Both the position numbers and the translations under genes were made by a program. From Spiribacter halobius (lineage in GTDB: Bacteria; Pseudomonadota; Gammaproteobacteria; Nitrococcales; Nitrococcaceae): a DNA stretch of 64,000 bases. Positions 36,901-44,355 of this stretch are shown piece after piece (the stretch's first letter is position 1; the number at the start of each line of letters is the position of its first letter). The stretch lies in assembly GCF_020883455.1 (NCBI RefSeq), contig NZ_CP086615.1, forward strand, positions 3,588,501-3,652,500, in the 5' to 3' direction. The notes under the pieces were generated by a model, which worked only from the letters and a program-made list of their open reading frames with translations, was not told the DNA's origin and made no database searches.

Positions 36901-38215
36901 CGTCGAGGTCACGCAGGATCCGCAGCAGCGAGGCGGGCACGTCGAGGTTGTCCGCACCGAGGTTCTGACGGCCCGGCGGATGATTGTAGAAGACGATGGC
37001 GATGCGTTTATCGGCATTCGGCTTGCGCCGCAGCGCCGACCAGCGTGCCAGGCGACCCGTCAGGCGCTCGACGCGCTCCGCATCCGGCTCGGTCACGGCA
37101 ACGCGCAGGCCCGTGGCCTCATGGACGCGCGCCTCGGTGCTGTGGGCGAGCACCATGGGCTGGCTGACCCCCTGCAGCTCCGGCATGGCCACCCGCCAGT
37201 GGACGTCGTCGGCGGGGATACCGTCGGCCGAGAGGCGCCACTGGTCCCGGGTACGCTCGTCGAGCCGGATGCCCTGGAGCACCGGGACGTCCAGCGCCTG
37301 CAGCGCCGCCGTCGCCTCGGCGCGGCCATCGCCACCGCCGATGACGAATCCCTGCAGCGAGACCAGCGCCGCCAGGGGCGCCTTGCCGGTCAGCCGGGAC
37401 AGGCGCTCGAGGGCGGCGACACTGGCCTCGCCCCAGCGCGCCAGCAGCACCAGGCACTGCAGATCGCGCTCGGCCAGGGCGTCACAGACGCTATCGAGCA
37501 GCGCCCGGTCACCCAGACGATCGCCGGTGTCGTGATCGAGCACGGCCACCACCGGGCGTTCCGGATCCAGGCTCAGCTCCCCGGCGGCAACCACCGCGCC
37601 GTCATGATAGAGGCGCAGCGGCGCCCGCGGCTGTGGCGGCGGCGCCTCGCGGCCGAGCAGCCAGGCAAACAGGGCCGCAAGATTCTCCGGGCTGCGGCCC
37701 TGCCAGTAGGCGAGTCCGGTGAGCCAGAGTGCCTGGTCGGGATGGTCCGCGGCCAGGCGCTCACGGTGGGTGACAGGGTCCTCGTCCGCCGCGGGATTGC
37801 CCGTAAGCTGATCGATGGTCTCGGTCTCGAGACCGGCCAGCGGCCGGCTCTCATCCAGCCGGCTGCTTCGGGTCAGCCGCCGGTCGCCGCTTACGGCCAG
37901 AAGCCGTGACGGGGGCGCCTCCCGCGCAAGCCGCAGCAGCCGGCCGACCACTGCGTCCTCGAACACGGCGCCCAGCAGCACGGCATCCGCGGCGCGCCAG
38001 TGCCTTGCAAGCGTCTGCTCGTCCATGCTGCGCACCTGGGCCTCGGTGCGGAGGATGATCTCGTCCGCCGGCTGGGCGTCCAGATGCCGCTCGGCCGCCG
38101 CAGCAGCGCCTGCTGCGGACCGCTCGGAGATCACGCCAAACAGCGTCTTCGCCCCGGCACCGGACACGAGGCCCAGTACCAGGGCGATGACAGCTGCGGC
38201 ACGCAGCGCGATCAC
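33914..38215 (-). CDS. cobN: CobN-like chelatase subunit with export signal and C-terminal membrane anchor
   Basis: 1433 residues from GTG 38215 (GTGA overlap with btuB). Residues 1-22 form a signal sequence (AAVIALVLGLVSGAGAK), unlike cytoplasmic CobN. CobN/BchH-family landmarks are NHPPGRQNLGADNLDVP (411-427), FGNVFIGPQPPRGW (612-625), VHLGRHSTYEFLP (661-673) and DLPGIYPYIVDGVGEG (691-706). After about residue 1370 comes a Pro/Gly/Glu-rich linker, then a transmembrane helix (AAGLVVVLLAGGAW, about 1412-1425) and a short basic tail. Canonical CobN inserts cobalt with the CobS/CobT ATPases; neither is in the window. I infer a periplasmic, membrane-tethered corrinoid chelatase or dechelatase. 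Confidence 0.88.
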   Translation of the reverse strand: MIALRAAAVIALVLGLVSGAGAKTLFGVISERSAAGAAAAAERHLDAQPADEIILRTEAQVRSMDEQTLARHWRAADAVLLGAVFEDAVVGRLLRLAREAPPSRLLAVSGDRRLTRSSRLDESRPLAGLETETIDQLTGNPAADEDPVTHRERLAADHPDQALWLTGLAYWQGRSPENLAALFAWLLGREAPPPQPRAPLRLYHDGAVVAAGELSLDPERPVVAVLDHDTGDRLGDRALLDSVCDALAERDLQCLVLLARWGEASVAALERLSRLTGKAPLAALVSLQGFVIGGGDGRAEATAALQALDVPVLQGIRLDERTRDQWRLSADGIPADDVHWRVAMPELQGVSQPMVLAHSTEARVHEATGLRVAVTEPDAERVERLTGRLARWSALRRKPNADKRIAIVFYNHPPGRQNLGADNLDVPASLLRILRDLDAAGYDVGELPADVGALTDRLLARGVNLPEDAAALAGMAAEVPGMPADTYREWLDSQPASVRRELRAGPLGRLHQRLRDARRAGEPGLADDLRRAVLGDLRALLRELDHPGRDRAAELLERLDDLYQAHRPDWQVAASLIEAIRGTGVPGLGGWGEPPGRVMVHDGRFVFPGLTFGNVFIGPQPPRGWHEGEEALHANLGMPPPHQYLAFYHWLRDGFAADAVVHLGRHSTYEFLPHRRAGLAPDDYPDLVAGDLPGIYPYIVDGVGEGLQAKRRGLAVIVDHLTPPLRTTPLYDDLLGLRQLVESWEAGAAGGAARERAFRRLRERLDALDLRGELETAIAEEFGWPEARLDELEPELVVHEVGHYLTELQEQFMPSGLHVFGADWTQADRGLMLESMAGDGEPEPHWGEALAASPAAEREALLGGLDGRFVRPGEGSDPVRNPDVLPTGRNFHALDGSLLPTRVGYELGAEMAAEARARGGSGSEAVVLWASDTVRDEGAMVGFGLSLLGVAPEWNSRGIVSGLRRVPLANDATRRDVVFTTSGLFRDLYGNLLELVDRAVRLALQGSAATIRARHPALVPALEAALAPLDGTGEAGSEPLERNRLAAHWVADARAALAAGEPPAAAGREAVRRVFGDAPGSYGAGINTLAERSGAWEARGELGEAYLGRLGHAYGADAYGEPAGEAFRGALERVRRSYLGRASHLYGLLDNNDAFDYLGGLGLAVETLTGEPPRGRIVDLSDPQAPALRPLETALGQELRGRYLNPAWIEPLLAHGYAGARTFGTGFLENLWGWQVTSPELVGASAWEAVDRVYFQDAHGLGVDEFLDRKRHAAVGLQMRAVLLVAAERGFWEPGEARLEALSRELAEGIIEHGLPGSGHTAPDHPMLKAVAERLDAATREAFEAELASARGEPYAEATTLTTVTEIAPLQEERPDAAGGQPPARRDGRSTAAGEPEHGGEPFAAVGAWRWTAAGLVVVLLAGGAWRGARAAG

Positions 38216-40002
38216 TGAGCAGCGGGCTCCCAGGTCAGGGTCACGAAGCCGGTACGGCCTGCGGTCTCGAAGCCGGCGACGCTCTGGTACTCCCGGTCGA
38301 AGGCGTTGTCCACGCTCAGCCGAAGGCGCCAGTCCGGAGCGAACCGGTACCCGGCCCCGAAACCGGCCACCGCGTAACCACCGAGGCGCTCATCCCCGTC
38401 CGGCCGCGGGCCGACGTAGCGCAGGTCGGCATCCAGGGCCCAGGGGCCGAGATCGCGCTCGACGCGCAGGGACGCGAGGCGCTGGGGCCGGCGGTTGAGC
38501 CGCTCGCCGGTGTCCCTGTTCTCCGGATCCTGCAGGGTCAGCGCCGCCTCCGCGCGCCAGGCCGGACGAGCGAATTCCAGGGTGAGTTCGGCGCCGCGGA
38601 TGCGTGCCTCGCTCACGTTTTCGTTGCGGAAGGTGGTGGAGTCGTACTGAATGAGGTCATCCACTTCGGTGTGGAACGCCGCCAAACCCCAGCCGAATCC
38701 GCCGGCTTCGCCTTCGAGCCCGGCCTCGGCGCTCCTGGAGCGTTCGGGGTCGAGATCGGGATTCCCGGAGAAGAATCCGACGTTGGGGTAGTAGAGATCG
38801 TTGAACGTCGGTGCCCGAAACGCACTGCCGGCGCTGACGAAGCCGCGCACGCTCTCCGTGAAGGCGTATCCGACCGCGGCGCTGCCCGTCGTGGTCTCGC
38901 CGAAGGCCTCGTTGTCGTCGTGGCGCAGGCCCGCCTGCAGGTCCCAGCGGCCGAGAAACCACTGCTGCTGGGCGAAGACGCCGAGGTTGTCACGTCGGCT
39001 CTCTTCGAAGTCGAGATTGCTCGTGACCTCGTCGCGGTACCAGTCGACGCCGAAGGTGGTGATCACGTCGCGATAGCGGGCCGTGGTCTGCAGCGACGCC
39101 TGGTCACGATCGGTGGTGAAGCGATCGCCGTCTGCGGCGCGACTGTCGCTGTCGTCGCGGGCGCGTCCCAGCGCCAGGGTCATGTCCCACCGGTCAGTCA
39201 CCCGGTAATCGGCGGCAACGCTAAGGGCCTGATTGACGTTCTCCGTCTCGTCCGGGCCGCCTAAGGTCGGCGAGGCGTCGAACTCCACCTCGCTGTCATT
39301 ACGCAGCAGGCTGCCCCGGAGTGTCAGACGTGAACTCGGTGCGTACTCGCCGCGCAGGCTGACATTGCGCTCCTCGTAGCCGTCGTCGTCCGTGTCGCTG
39401 CCAGCCGCCTCCTGGACGTCGAAGCCGTCCGTGCTGAAGCCCCCGGCGGAGAGGCTCAGGCGGCCGTTCTCGAACTCGCGGCCAATGCCGGCGGAGAGGC
39501 TGCGGCTGTCGCGGCTGCCAGCGCCGAGGGTCACATGAGTATCGTTCGCCCGGGTGAAGATCTGCACCACGCCGCCGACCGCATCCGCGCCGTATAGCGT
39601 GGAGCGCGGCCCGCGCACCACCTCGATGCGCTCGATCCGGGCCAGCGGAATGCTCTCGAGCGCCGCGCTGCCCGCCGTGGCCGAGGCGACGCGAACGCCG
39701 TCGATGAGCACCAGCGTCTGATCGCTGTTGGTGCCGCGCAGGAACAGGCTGGTGCTCTGGCCGCGCCCACCGTTGCGTGCGATGTGCACACCCGGGAGCT
39801 CGGCGAGCAGATCCGGAAGATCCTGTGGCTGGCGCCGCTCGATGTCTTCGCGGGTAATGACCGAAACGCTGGCGAGCGTCTCGTCAGCAGTGAAGGGGTT
39901 GCGGTTGGGAGTGACCAGCAGTGGCTCCGTGGTCTCGGCCGCACTGGCCAGGAGCGGGCACGCAGCCAGCGCTGCGCCCGCGAGGAGGCGTCGGATCGTC
40001 AT
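38212..40002 (-). CDS. btuB: TonB-dependent vitamin B12 receptor
   Basis: A 596-residue outer-membrane receptor. The signal peptide (LAGAALAACPLLASAAE) is followed by a TonB box region EPLLVTPNR, the plug (DETLASVSVITREDIERRQ; DLPDLLAELPGVHIARNGGRGQ) and the barrel. Length is close to E. coli BtuB (594 mature). The last strand reads GFVTLTWEP and the protein ends PAAQ, not in the usual terminal aromatic residue. ATG 40002 has GGGAG upstream. A cobalamin riboswitch lies directly upstream, which confirms the ligand class. Confidence 0.95.
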   Translation of the reverse strand: MTIRRLLAGAALAACPLLASAAETTEPLLVTPNRNPFTADETLASVSVITREDIERRQPQDLPDLLAELPGVHIARNGGRGQSTSLFLRGTNSDQTLVLIDGVRVASATAGSAALESIPLARIERIEVVRGPRSTLYGADAVGGVVQIFTRANDTHVTLGAGSRDSRSLSAGIGREFENGRLSLSAGGFSTDGFDVQEAAGSDTDDDGYEERNVSLRGEYAPSSRLTLRGSLLRNDSEVEFDASPTLGGPDETENVNQALSVAADYRVTDRWDMTLALGRARDDSDSRAADGDRFTTDRDQASLQTTARYRDVITTFGVDWYRDEVTSNLDFEESRRDNLGVFAQQQWFLGRWDLQAGLRHDDNEAFGETTTGSAAVGYAFTESVRGFVSAGSAFRAPTFNDLYYPNVGFFSGNPDLDPERSRSAEAGLEGEAGGFGWGLAAFHTEVDDLIQYDSTTFRNENVSEARIRGAELTLEFARPAWRAEAALTLQDPENRDTGERLNRRPQRLASLRVERDLGPWALDADLRYVGPRPDGDERLGGYAVAGFGAGYRFAPDWRLRLSVDNAFDREYQSVAGFETAGRTGFVTLTWEPAAQ

Positions 40003-40131
40003 GCAATGCTCCCAGGTCGCGCCACCCGCGCGACGGTGTCGTTCTAGGTCTCATGCGGGAGCAGAGCGGGGCACGCAGCGACGCGGCGCGTCGGACGAGC
40101 CCGGGCGCCGCCTCCCGCAACGCTGGGCCAA

Positions 40132-40332
40132 CGTCTCCAGGCCGGTCTCCGGGCTTGCGAGCGGGTGGGTGATCACCCCGGCGCCGCGCCTTCCCGGACC
40201 CGAGGGCCCAGTGGCAGATTGCGACGCCTTGTCTCGCCTACCGTTGCGGGGGCAGCGCCGGACTTGCCGTCTGTGACGGCGCACCGGCTTCCCGTTCAAC
40301 CCCTGGGCCGGGTGGCCACGGGGCACCTGAAG
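40132..40332 (-). promoter_or_regulatory. Cobalamin riboswitch
   Basis: Read on the minus strand: GGTGCCCCGTGG at the 5' end, AACGGGAAGCCGGTG, the core GCGCTGCCCCCGCAACGGTA, GCCACTGGGCCC, and the B12 box AGCCCGGAGACCGGCC at the 3' end. These are the conserved boxes of the class I cobalamin riboswitch, in the right order over about 200 nt. It lies about 130 nt before the btuB start. Cobalamin binding should repress btuB and the nine-gene operon behind it. Confidence 0.95.
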
Positions 40333-40349
40333 CGATAATGGCGCCGGGA

Positions 40350-40378
40350 ACAGTAGCGGCCCGTGGGCGGGGGGTCAA
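40350..40378 (-). promoter_or_regulatory. Sigma70-like promoter for the riboswitch operon
   Basis: On the minus strand TTGACC (40378-40373), exactly 17 bases, then TACTGT (40355-40350). This places transcription start near 40343, about 10 nt before the riboswitch. The match to the -35/-10 consensus and the position agree. Confidence 0.75.
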
Positions 40379-40597
40379 ACCGGTGCCTGATTGGCAACGA
40401 GCTTCAGCTGCGCTGCCAGCCAGGTGGCGGGAACCCACGGCGGCCGAGCGAGGCTGGGCAGGAGCGCCCGGCACGGCCGTTACATCGGCCTCGGGGCCGC
40501 GGGCTCCTGGCGCCCGCATGGCTGAAGGTCTTTGCCAGTCGCGAACCGAGTTGCCCGAACGGCGGCGGATTCCTTTGCGCAACAGGGGCGTAGCCGG
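40379..40597. other. Spacer between btuD and the riboswitch promoter
   Basis: About 220 bp after the btuD stop, ahead of the btuB operon promoter. No gene, no T-tract terminator and no recognised repeat. Confidence 0.5.
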
Positions 40598-41365
40598 TCA
40601 GGCCGGCAGGAAGGCGCGGCGCCCGTCAGCGCTGAGGCAGCGCACCGGGTAGCCGTAGAGCCGGGTGAGATGGGTCTCGTCCAGCACGGCCTCGCGCCGG
40701 CCGAGATCGTGGCGGCCGTCGCCGTGGAGCAGCAGCACATGGTCCGCGAAGCGGTCGGCGAGGTTGACGTCGTGCAGAGTCATGACCACCGCCCCGCCCT
40801 GCTCCCGGGCGCGGGCACAGAGCAGCTCCAGCAGGCGTACCTGGTGGGGCAGGTCGAGATGGTTCGAGGGCTCGTCCAGCAGATACAGCCGGGGCGCCTG
40901 GGTCAGCAGCGTGGCGAAGGCGAGCCGCCGGCGCTCGCCGCCGGAGAGCGTGCCGACGTCCCGGCCCTCGAACCCTGTGAGGCCCGCGTCCGCGAGTGCC
41001 CGCCGCGCCCGTCGCTCGTCCTCCCGGCTCTCCCACTGCCAGGCCCGAAGCCAGGGATGGCGGCCGATGAGGGCGGTCTCCAGGACGGTCGCCGGAAAGG
41101 GGTCGAGGCTGTCCTGCGGCAGCACGCCCACCTGCTGGGCCAGTGCGCGGCGGGGCCAGAGGGCGAGGCCGCGCTGCGCCACCTCGATCGTACCCGCCGC
41201 CGGCGCGTGCAGCCCGGCCAGGGTGTGCAGCAGCGTGGTCTTGCCAGCGCCGTTGGCGCCGAGCACACACCAGCATTCGCCCGGCGCCACCGTGAGGTCG
41301 AGCGCCTGGCAGATCCCGCGCCCGCCGATGGTCACGGCCAGCCCCCGGGTGGCGAGCAGGGTCAT
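40598..41365 (-). CDS. btuD: Vitamin B12 ABC transporter ATP-binding protein
   Basis: 255 residues. Walker A LGANGAGKTTLLHTLAG, Q-loop VLPQDS, signature LSGGERRRLAFATLL, Walker B LYLLDEPSNHLDLPHQ and switch HDVNLADRFADH. ATG 41365 overlaps the btuC stop by ATGA. The open frame upstream to 42202 is a shadow of btuC. I assign B12 rather than iron specificity from the neighbouring riboswitch and btuB. Confidence 0.9.
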   Translation of the reverse strand: MTLLATRGLAVTIGGRGICQALDLTVAPGECWCVLGANGAGKTTLLHTLAGLHAPAAGTIEVAQRGLALWPRRALAQQVGVLPQDSLDPFPATVLETALIGRHPWLRAWQWESREDERRARRALADAGLTGFEGRDVGTLSGGERRRLAFATLLTQAPRLYLLDEPSNHLDLPHQVRLLELLCARAREQGGAVVMTLHDVNLADRFADHVLLLHGDGRHDLGRREAVLDETHLTRLYGYPVRCLSADGRRAFLPA

Positions 41366-42360
41366 GGTCCGGCCCCCGTCGCCGCCGGGCGCCCCCGGTG
41401 CAGCAGGAAAAGGAAGACGGGAACCCCGATAAGCGCCGAGAGCACGCCCACCGGCAGCTGCTGCGGGGCGAGCACGGTGCGCGCCAGGGTGTCCGCGAGG
41501 GTGAGGAAGCTGCCGCCGGCCAGCACGCAGGCGGGCAGCAGCAGGCGATAGTCGGTCACCCCGGCGAGCCGCAGCATGTGCGGCACCACCAGCCCGACGA
41601 AGCCGACGCTGCCGGCGAGGGTAACCGCCGCCGCCGTGAGCAGGGAGGTCAGCCCGAACACGGCGAGCCGCAGCCGGCCGACGGCGACCCCGAGCACCCG
41701 CGCCTGTACCTCGCCGCGGGCCAGCAGATTCAGGCTGCGCGCCAGCGCCATGGCCGCCATGAGTCCCGTGAGCAGCACGGCCGCCCGCAGTCCGGGCCCG
41801 CCGGCGCCGCTCAGGTCCCCCATCAGCCAGAACAGCATGCCGCGCAGCTCCGCCTGTGGTCCCACGGCGAGGAGAAAGCTCACCACCGCGCCCCAGCCCG
41901 AGGCCACCACCACGCCGTTCAGCAGCAGCCGCGCGGGCGTCCAGCCGCCGCGGCCGTGGGCCAGGCCGAAGACCATGAGCATGGAGGCGAGCGCGCCGAG
42001 GAAGGCGCTGCCGGAAACGGCGCCGGCGCCGAGCCCCGCCATCATGGACAGCAGCGCGCCCACCGCCGCCCCGCCGGAGAGCCCTAGGACGTAGGGATCG
42101 GCCAGCGGGTTGCGCAGCAGGACCTGCATCAGGGCCCCGGCGAGGGCCAGCAGTCCACCGGTGGTGAACGCGCTCGCCGCCCGGGGCAGGCGAAGCTCCC
42201 ATATCAGGGTGCCGGCCATGCCGGCAGCGGGATCCAGCAGCCCGGCGAGCAGCGCCGAGGGCCGCAGCACCACGCTGCCAAACGCGCCGGCAGCCCCCAC
42301 GGCCACAAGCGCGATCAGCGCCAGCGCCGGCAGGAGCACGAGCGCGCGTGTCTGCCGCAT
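41362..42360 (-). CDS. btuC: Vitamin B12 ABC transporter permease
   Basis: A 332-residue FecCD/BtuC-family permease with about ten helices. Motifs: WELRLPRAASAFTTGGLLALAG in pieces (ELRLPRAASAFTTGG), LMQVLLRNPLADPYVLGLSGG and GSVGFVGLVVPHMLRL. It begins 5 bp after the trmB stop, so it may be read from the thiS-thiG-trmB transcript rather than from the riboswitch. Confidence 0.9.
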   Translation of the reverse strand: MRQTRALVLLPALALIALVAVGAAGAFGSVVLRPSALLAGLLDPAAGMAGTLIWELRLPRAASAFTTGGLLALAGALMQVLLRNPLADPYVLGLSGGAAVGALLSMMAGLGAGAVSGSAFLGALASMLMVFGLAHGRGGWTPARLLLNGVVVASGWGAVVSFLLAVGPQAELRGMLFWLMGDLSGAGGPGLRAAVLLTGLMAAMALARSLNLLARGEVQARVLGVAVGRLRLAVFGLTSLLTAAAVTLAGSVGFVGLVVPHMLRLAGVTDYRLLLPACVLAGGSFLTLADTLARTVLAPQQLPVGVLSALIGVPVFLFLLHRGRPAATGAGP

Positions 42361-42364
42361 TGGA

Positions 42365-43066
42365 TCAGGCGCCGTCGCGGCGACGCAGGATCAGATCGTA
42401 GACCTGATGCCCCTTGCTGCGCCCCCGCCGCTCGAACTTGGTCTGCGGCCGCTCGCCGCGATCCGGCGCGAAGCCGCCGGCCGGATTCTCCAGGCGCGGC
42501 TCGGAGCCCACCACGGCGAGCATGTGCTCGGCGTAGTCCGCCCAGTCCGTCGCCAGGTGCAGGAATGCCCCGGGCGCCAGGCGCTCCGCCACCAGCGCCA
42601 GCCAGCCGGGCTGCACCATGCGCCGCTTGTGGTGGCGCTTCTTCGGCCAGGGATCGGGGAAGAAGAGCTGCAGCCCGGCCAGGCTCGCCGGCGGGATGTT
42701 CTGGCGCAGTACCTCCACGGCGTCTGCTTCGAGCACCCGCACGTTGTCGATGCCCTCGCGCTCAAGGGTGCGCAGCAGCCGTCCGACACCACTGCGGTAG
42801 ACCTCGATGCCCAGGTAGTTGCGCTCGGGGTGGGACAGCGCCAGCTCTGCCAGGGCCTCGCCGTCGCCGAAGCCGATGTCGAGCACCACAGGCGCGGTTC
42901 GGCCGAAGGCGGCGTCCAGGTCCAGCAGGCCCTGTGGGCGCGTCAGCCCGAAGCGCGGGTAGAGCTCGTCCAGCGCCCGCTGCTGGCCCGGCGTAAGCCG
43001 GCCCTCGCGGCGCACGAAGGAGCGGATGCGGCGGGCTGCGCCAGGCGGCGCGGTTTCGGCTTTCAT
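42365..43066 (-). CDS. trmB: tRNA (guanine-N7-)-methyltransferase
   Basis: Methylates G46 in the tRNA variable loop. 233 residues with the SAM-binding VVLDIGFGDGEALAELA, NYLGIEVYRSGVGRLL, LQLFFPDPWPKKRHHKRRM and a C-terminal TKFERRGRSKGHQVYDL. ATG 43066 is preferred; a TTG two codons upstream is also open. There is no good ribosome-binding site: the bases just upstream are the CCCGAAA heptamer repeat. Confidence 0.95.
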   Translation of the reverse strand: MKAETAPPGAARRIRSFVRREGRLTPGQQRALDELYPRFGLTRPQGLLDLDAAFGRTAPVVLDIGFGDGEALAELALSHPERNYLGIEVYRSGVGRLLRTLEREGIDNVRVLEADAVEVLRQNIPPASLAGLQLFFPDPWPKKRHHKRRMVQPGWLALVAERLAPGAFLHLATDWADYAEHMLAVVGSEPRLENPAGGFAPDRGERPQTKFERRGRSKGHQVYDLILRRRDGA

Positions 43067-43135
43067 GTTCAAGGTTTCGGGTTCGGGGGCGTCGCGGTTG
43101 GCAACCTTAAACGTTAAACCCGAAACCCGAAACTC
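43067..43135. repeat. CCCGAAA heptamer inverted repeat at the trmB leader
   Basis: Left arm 43067-43087 (GTTCAAGGTTTCGGGTTCGG) and right arm 43105-43135 (CCTTAAACGTTAAACCC, then CGAAACCCGAAAC) are inverted relative to each other. The repeat unit GTTTCGG/CCCGAAA is 7 bp, like the CTTGCAA unit elsewhere. The left arm abuts the trmB start codon. Confidence 0.65.
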
Positions 43136-43199
43136 CCCCGGGCGCCAACGGAGGATGCGCCTGCCGGCGTGTCGGCGAGCGCTGCGCGCTTGCCGACCC

Positions 43200-43257
43200 A
43201 GCCCGCCTATCTCACCGATTCGCGGCTGCGGGCGCGAATCGGTGAGATAGGCGGGCT
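43200..43257. repeat. Family 1 repeat reduced to a 58-bp perfect hairpin at the thiG stop
   Basis: Two perfectly complementary 25-bp arms (AGCCCGCCTATCTCACCG... ) flank an 8-base loop GCTGCGGG. The arms equal the terminal repeats of the copies at 933 and 25001, so this is an internally deleted copy. The thiG stop TAG (43256-43258) begins in the outer end of this hairpin. Confidence 0.9.
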
Positions 43258-44035
43258 ACGCTATGGTGCCCTCCAGCGGCGAGCTGGCGGAGGCGAAGCG
43301 GCGGCGCGGCATGCGCCCGGCGAGGAAGGCCTCGCGACCGGCCTGCACGCCCTTGCGCATGGCCGAGGCCATGAGCAAGGGATCGCGGGCGCCGGCGATG
43401 GCGGAGTTCATGAGCACCCCGTCGCAGCCGAGCTCCATGGCGACCGCCGCATCCGAGGCCGTGCCCACGCCGGCGTCCACCAGCACCGGCACGCTGGCGT
43501 TCTCGATGATGGTGATCAGGTTGTACGGGTTCTGAATCCCGAGCCCGGAGCCGATGGGGGCGGCCAGCGGCATCACCGCCACGGCGCCCATCTCCTCCAG
43601 GCGACGTGCGGTGATGGGATCGTCGCTGGTGTAGACCATGACGTCGAAGCCGTCCGCCACCAGCTGCGCGGTGGCTTCCAGCGTGGCCGGGATATCCGGA
43701 TAGAGCGTGGTCTGGTCGCCCAGCACCTCGAGCTTGACCAGGCTGTGGCCGTCGAGCAGCTCGCGGGCGAGCCGGCAGACCCGCACCGCGTCCCTGGCGG
43801 TGTAACAGCCGGCGGTGTTGGGCAGGATGGTGAACTCCGAGGGCGGCACCGCGTCGAGAAGATTCTCCTCGTCGTCGCGCTGGCCGATGTTCGAGCGACG
43901 CAGGGCCACGGTCACGATCTCGGCCCCGCTCGCCAGGATGGCGGCGCGGGTCTCTTCCAGATCGCGGTACTTGCCGGTGCCGACAAGCAGCCGGGAATGG
44001 TACTCGCGCCCGGCGATGGTCAGGATATCGGTCAC
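43256..44035 (-). CDS. thiG: Thiazole synthase
   Basis: Forms the thiazole phosphate ring of thiamine from DXP, dehydroglycine and ThiS thiocarboxylate. 259 residues: [20 protein letters not shown] near the N-terminus, [16 protein letters not shown] with the Schiff-base Lys, [12 protein letters not shown], and [15 protein letters not shown]. Its stop codon is supplied by the palindrome at 43200-43257. It is preceded by thiS with about 54 bp between. No TPP riboswitch is visible ahead of the pair. Confidence 0.95.
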   Translation of the reverse strand: MTDILTIAGREYHSRLLVGTGKYRDLEETRAAILASGAEIVTVALRRSNIGQRDDEENLLDAVPPSEFTILPNTAGCYTARDAVRVCRLARELLDGHSLVKLEVLGDQTTLYPDIPATLEATAQLVADGFDVMVYTSDDPITARRLEEMGAVAVMPLAAPIGSGLGIQNPYNLITIIENASVPVLVDAGVGTASDAAVAMELGCDGVLMNSAIAGARDPLLMASAMRKGVQAGREAFLAGRMPRRRFASASSPLEGTIA

Positions 44036-44089
44036 AGTCGGGTGTCCTCGGACGGTCGGGAAAGGGTCGGCGCGCGGGACGGCGCCGGC

Positions 44090-44311
44090 TCAGCCACCAC
44101 CAATGGCGCGTACGACCTCTACGCGGTCGCCAGGCTGCAGGGGGTGACTGGCGTGCTCGCTGCGCGGCAGCACCTCCTCGTTCAGCTCGATGGCAACGCG
44201 CCGGCCGGCGAGCTCCAGCGTCTCGAGCAGGTCGCCGACGCACGCGCCGGGTGGCAGCCGATAGGGCTCACCGTTGAGCAGAATCTCAATTTCCGCGGCT
44301 TTCGGTTCCAT
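44090..44311 (-). CDS. thiS: Sulfur carrier protein ThiS
   Basis: A 73-residue ubiquitin-like sulfur carrier. It starts MEPKAAEIEILLNGEPY, has VGDLLETLELAGRRVAIELN and ends in the diagnostic Gly-Gly (VVRAIGGG), whose C-terminus is adenylated and thiocarboxylated. ATG 44311; the longer frame to 44452 overlaps the tctA 3' region and is not real. It forms a unit with thiG. Confidence 0.92.
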   Translation of the reverse strand: MEPKAAEIEILLNGEPYRLPPGACVGDLLETLELAGRRVAIELNEEVLPRSEHASHPLQPGDRVEVVRAIGGG

Positions 44312-44355
44312 ATAACGGATTATACCGGAGCCTACCCGTTTCCGGGAGCCGTTGA

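Noticed and set aside
33863-37909. A 1348-codon open frame on the plus strand opposite cobN
   Set aside because: It is the mirror of a GC-rich gene with strong third-position bias. Its translation lacks domain motifs, while the minus-strand frame gives a complete CobN.
43067-44355. TPP riboswitch for thiS-thiG
   Set aside because: The conserved CTGAGA and ACCTGATC-type boxes were not found upstream of thiS or the preceding tct genes.
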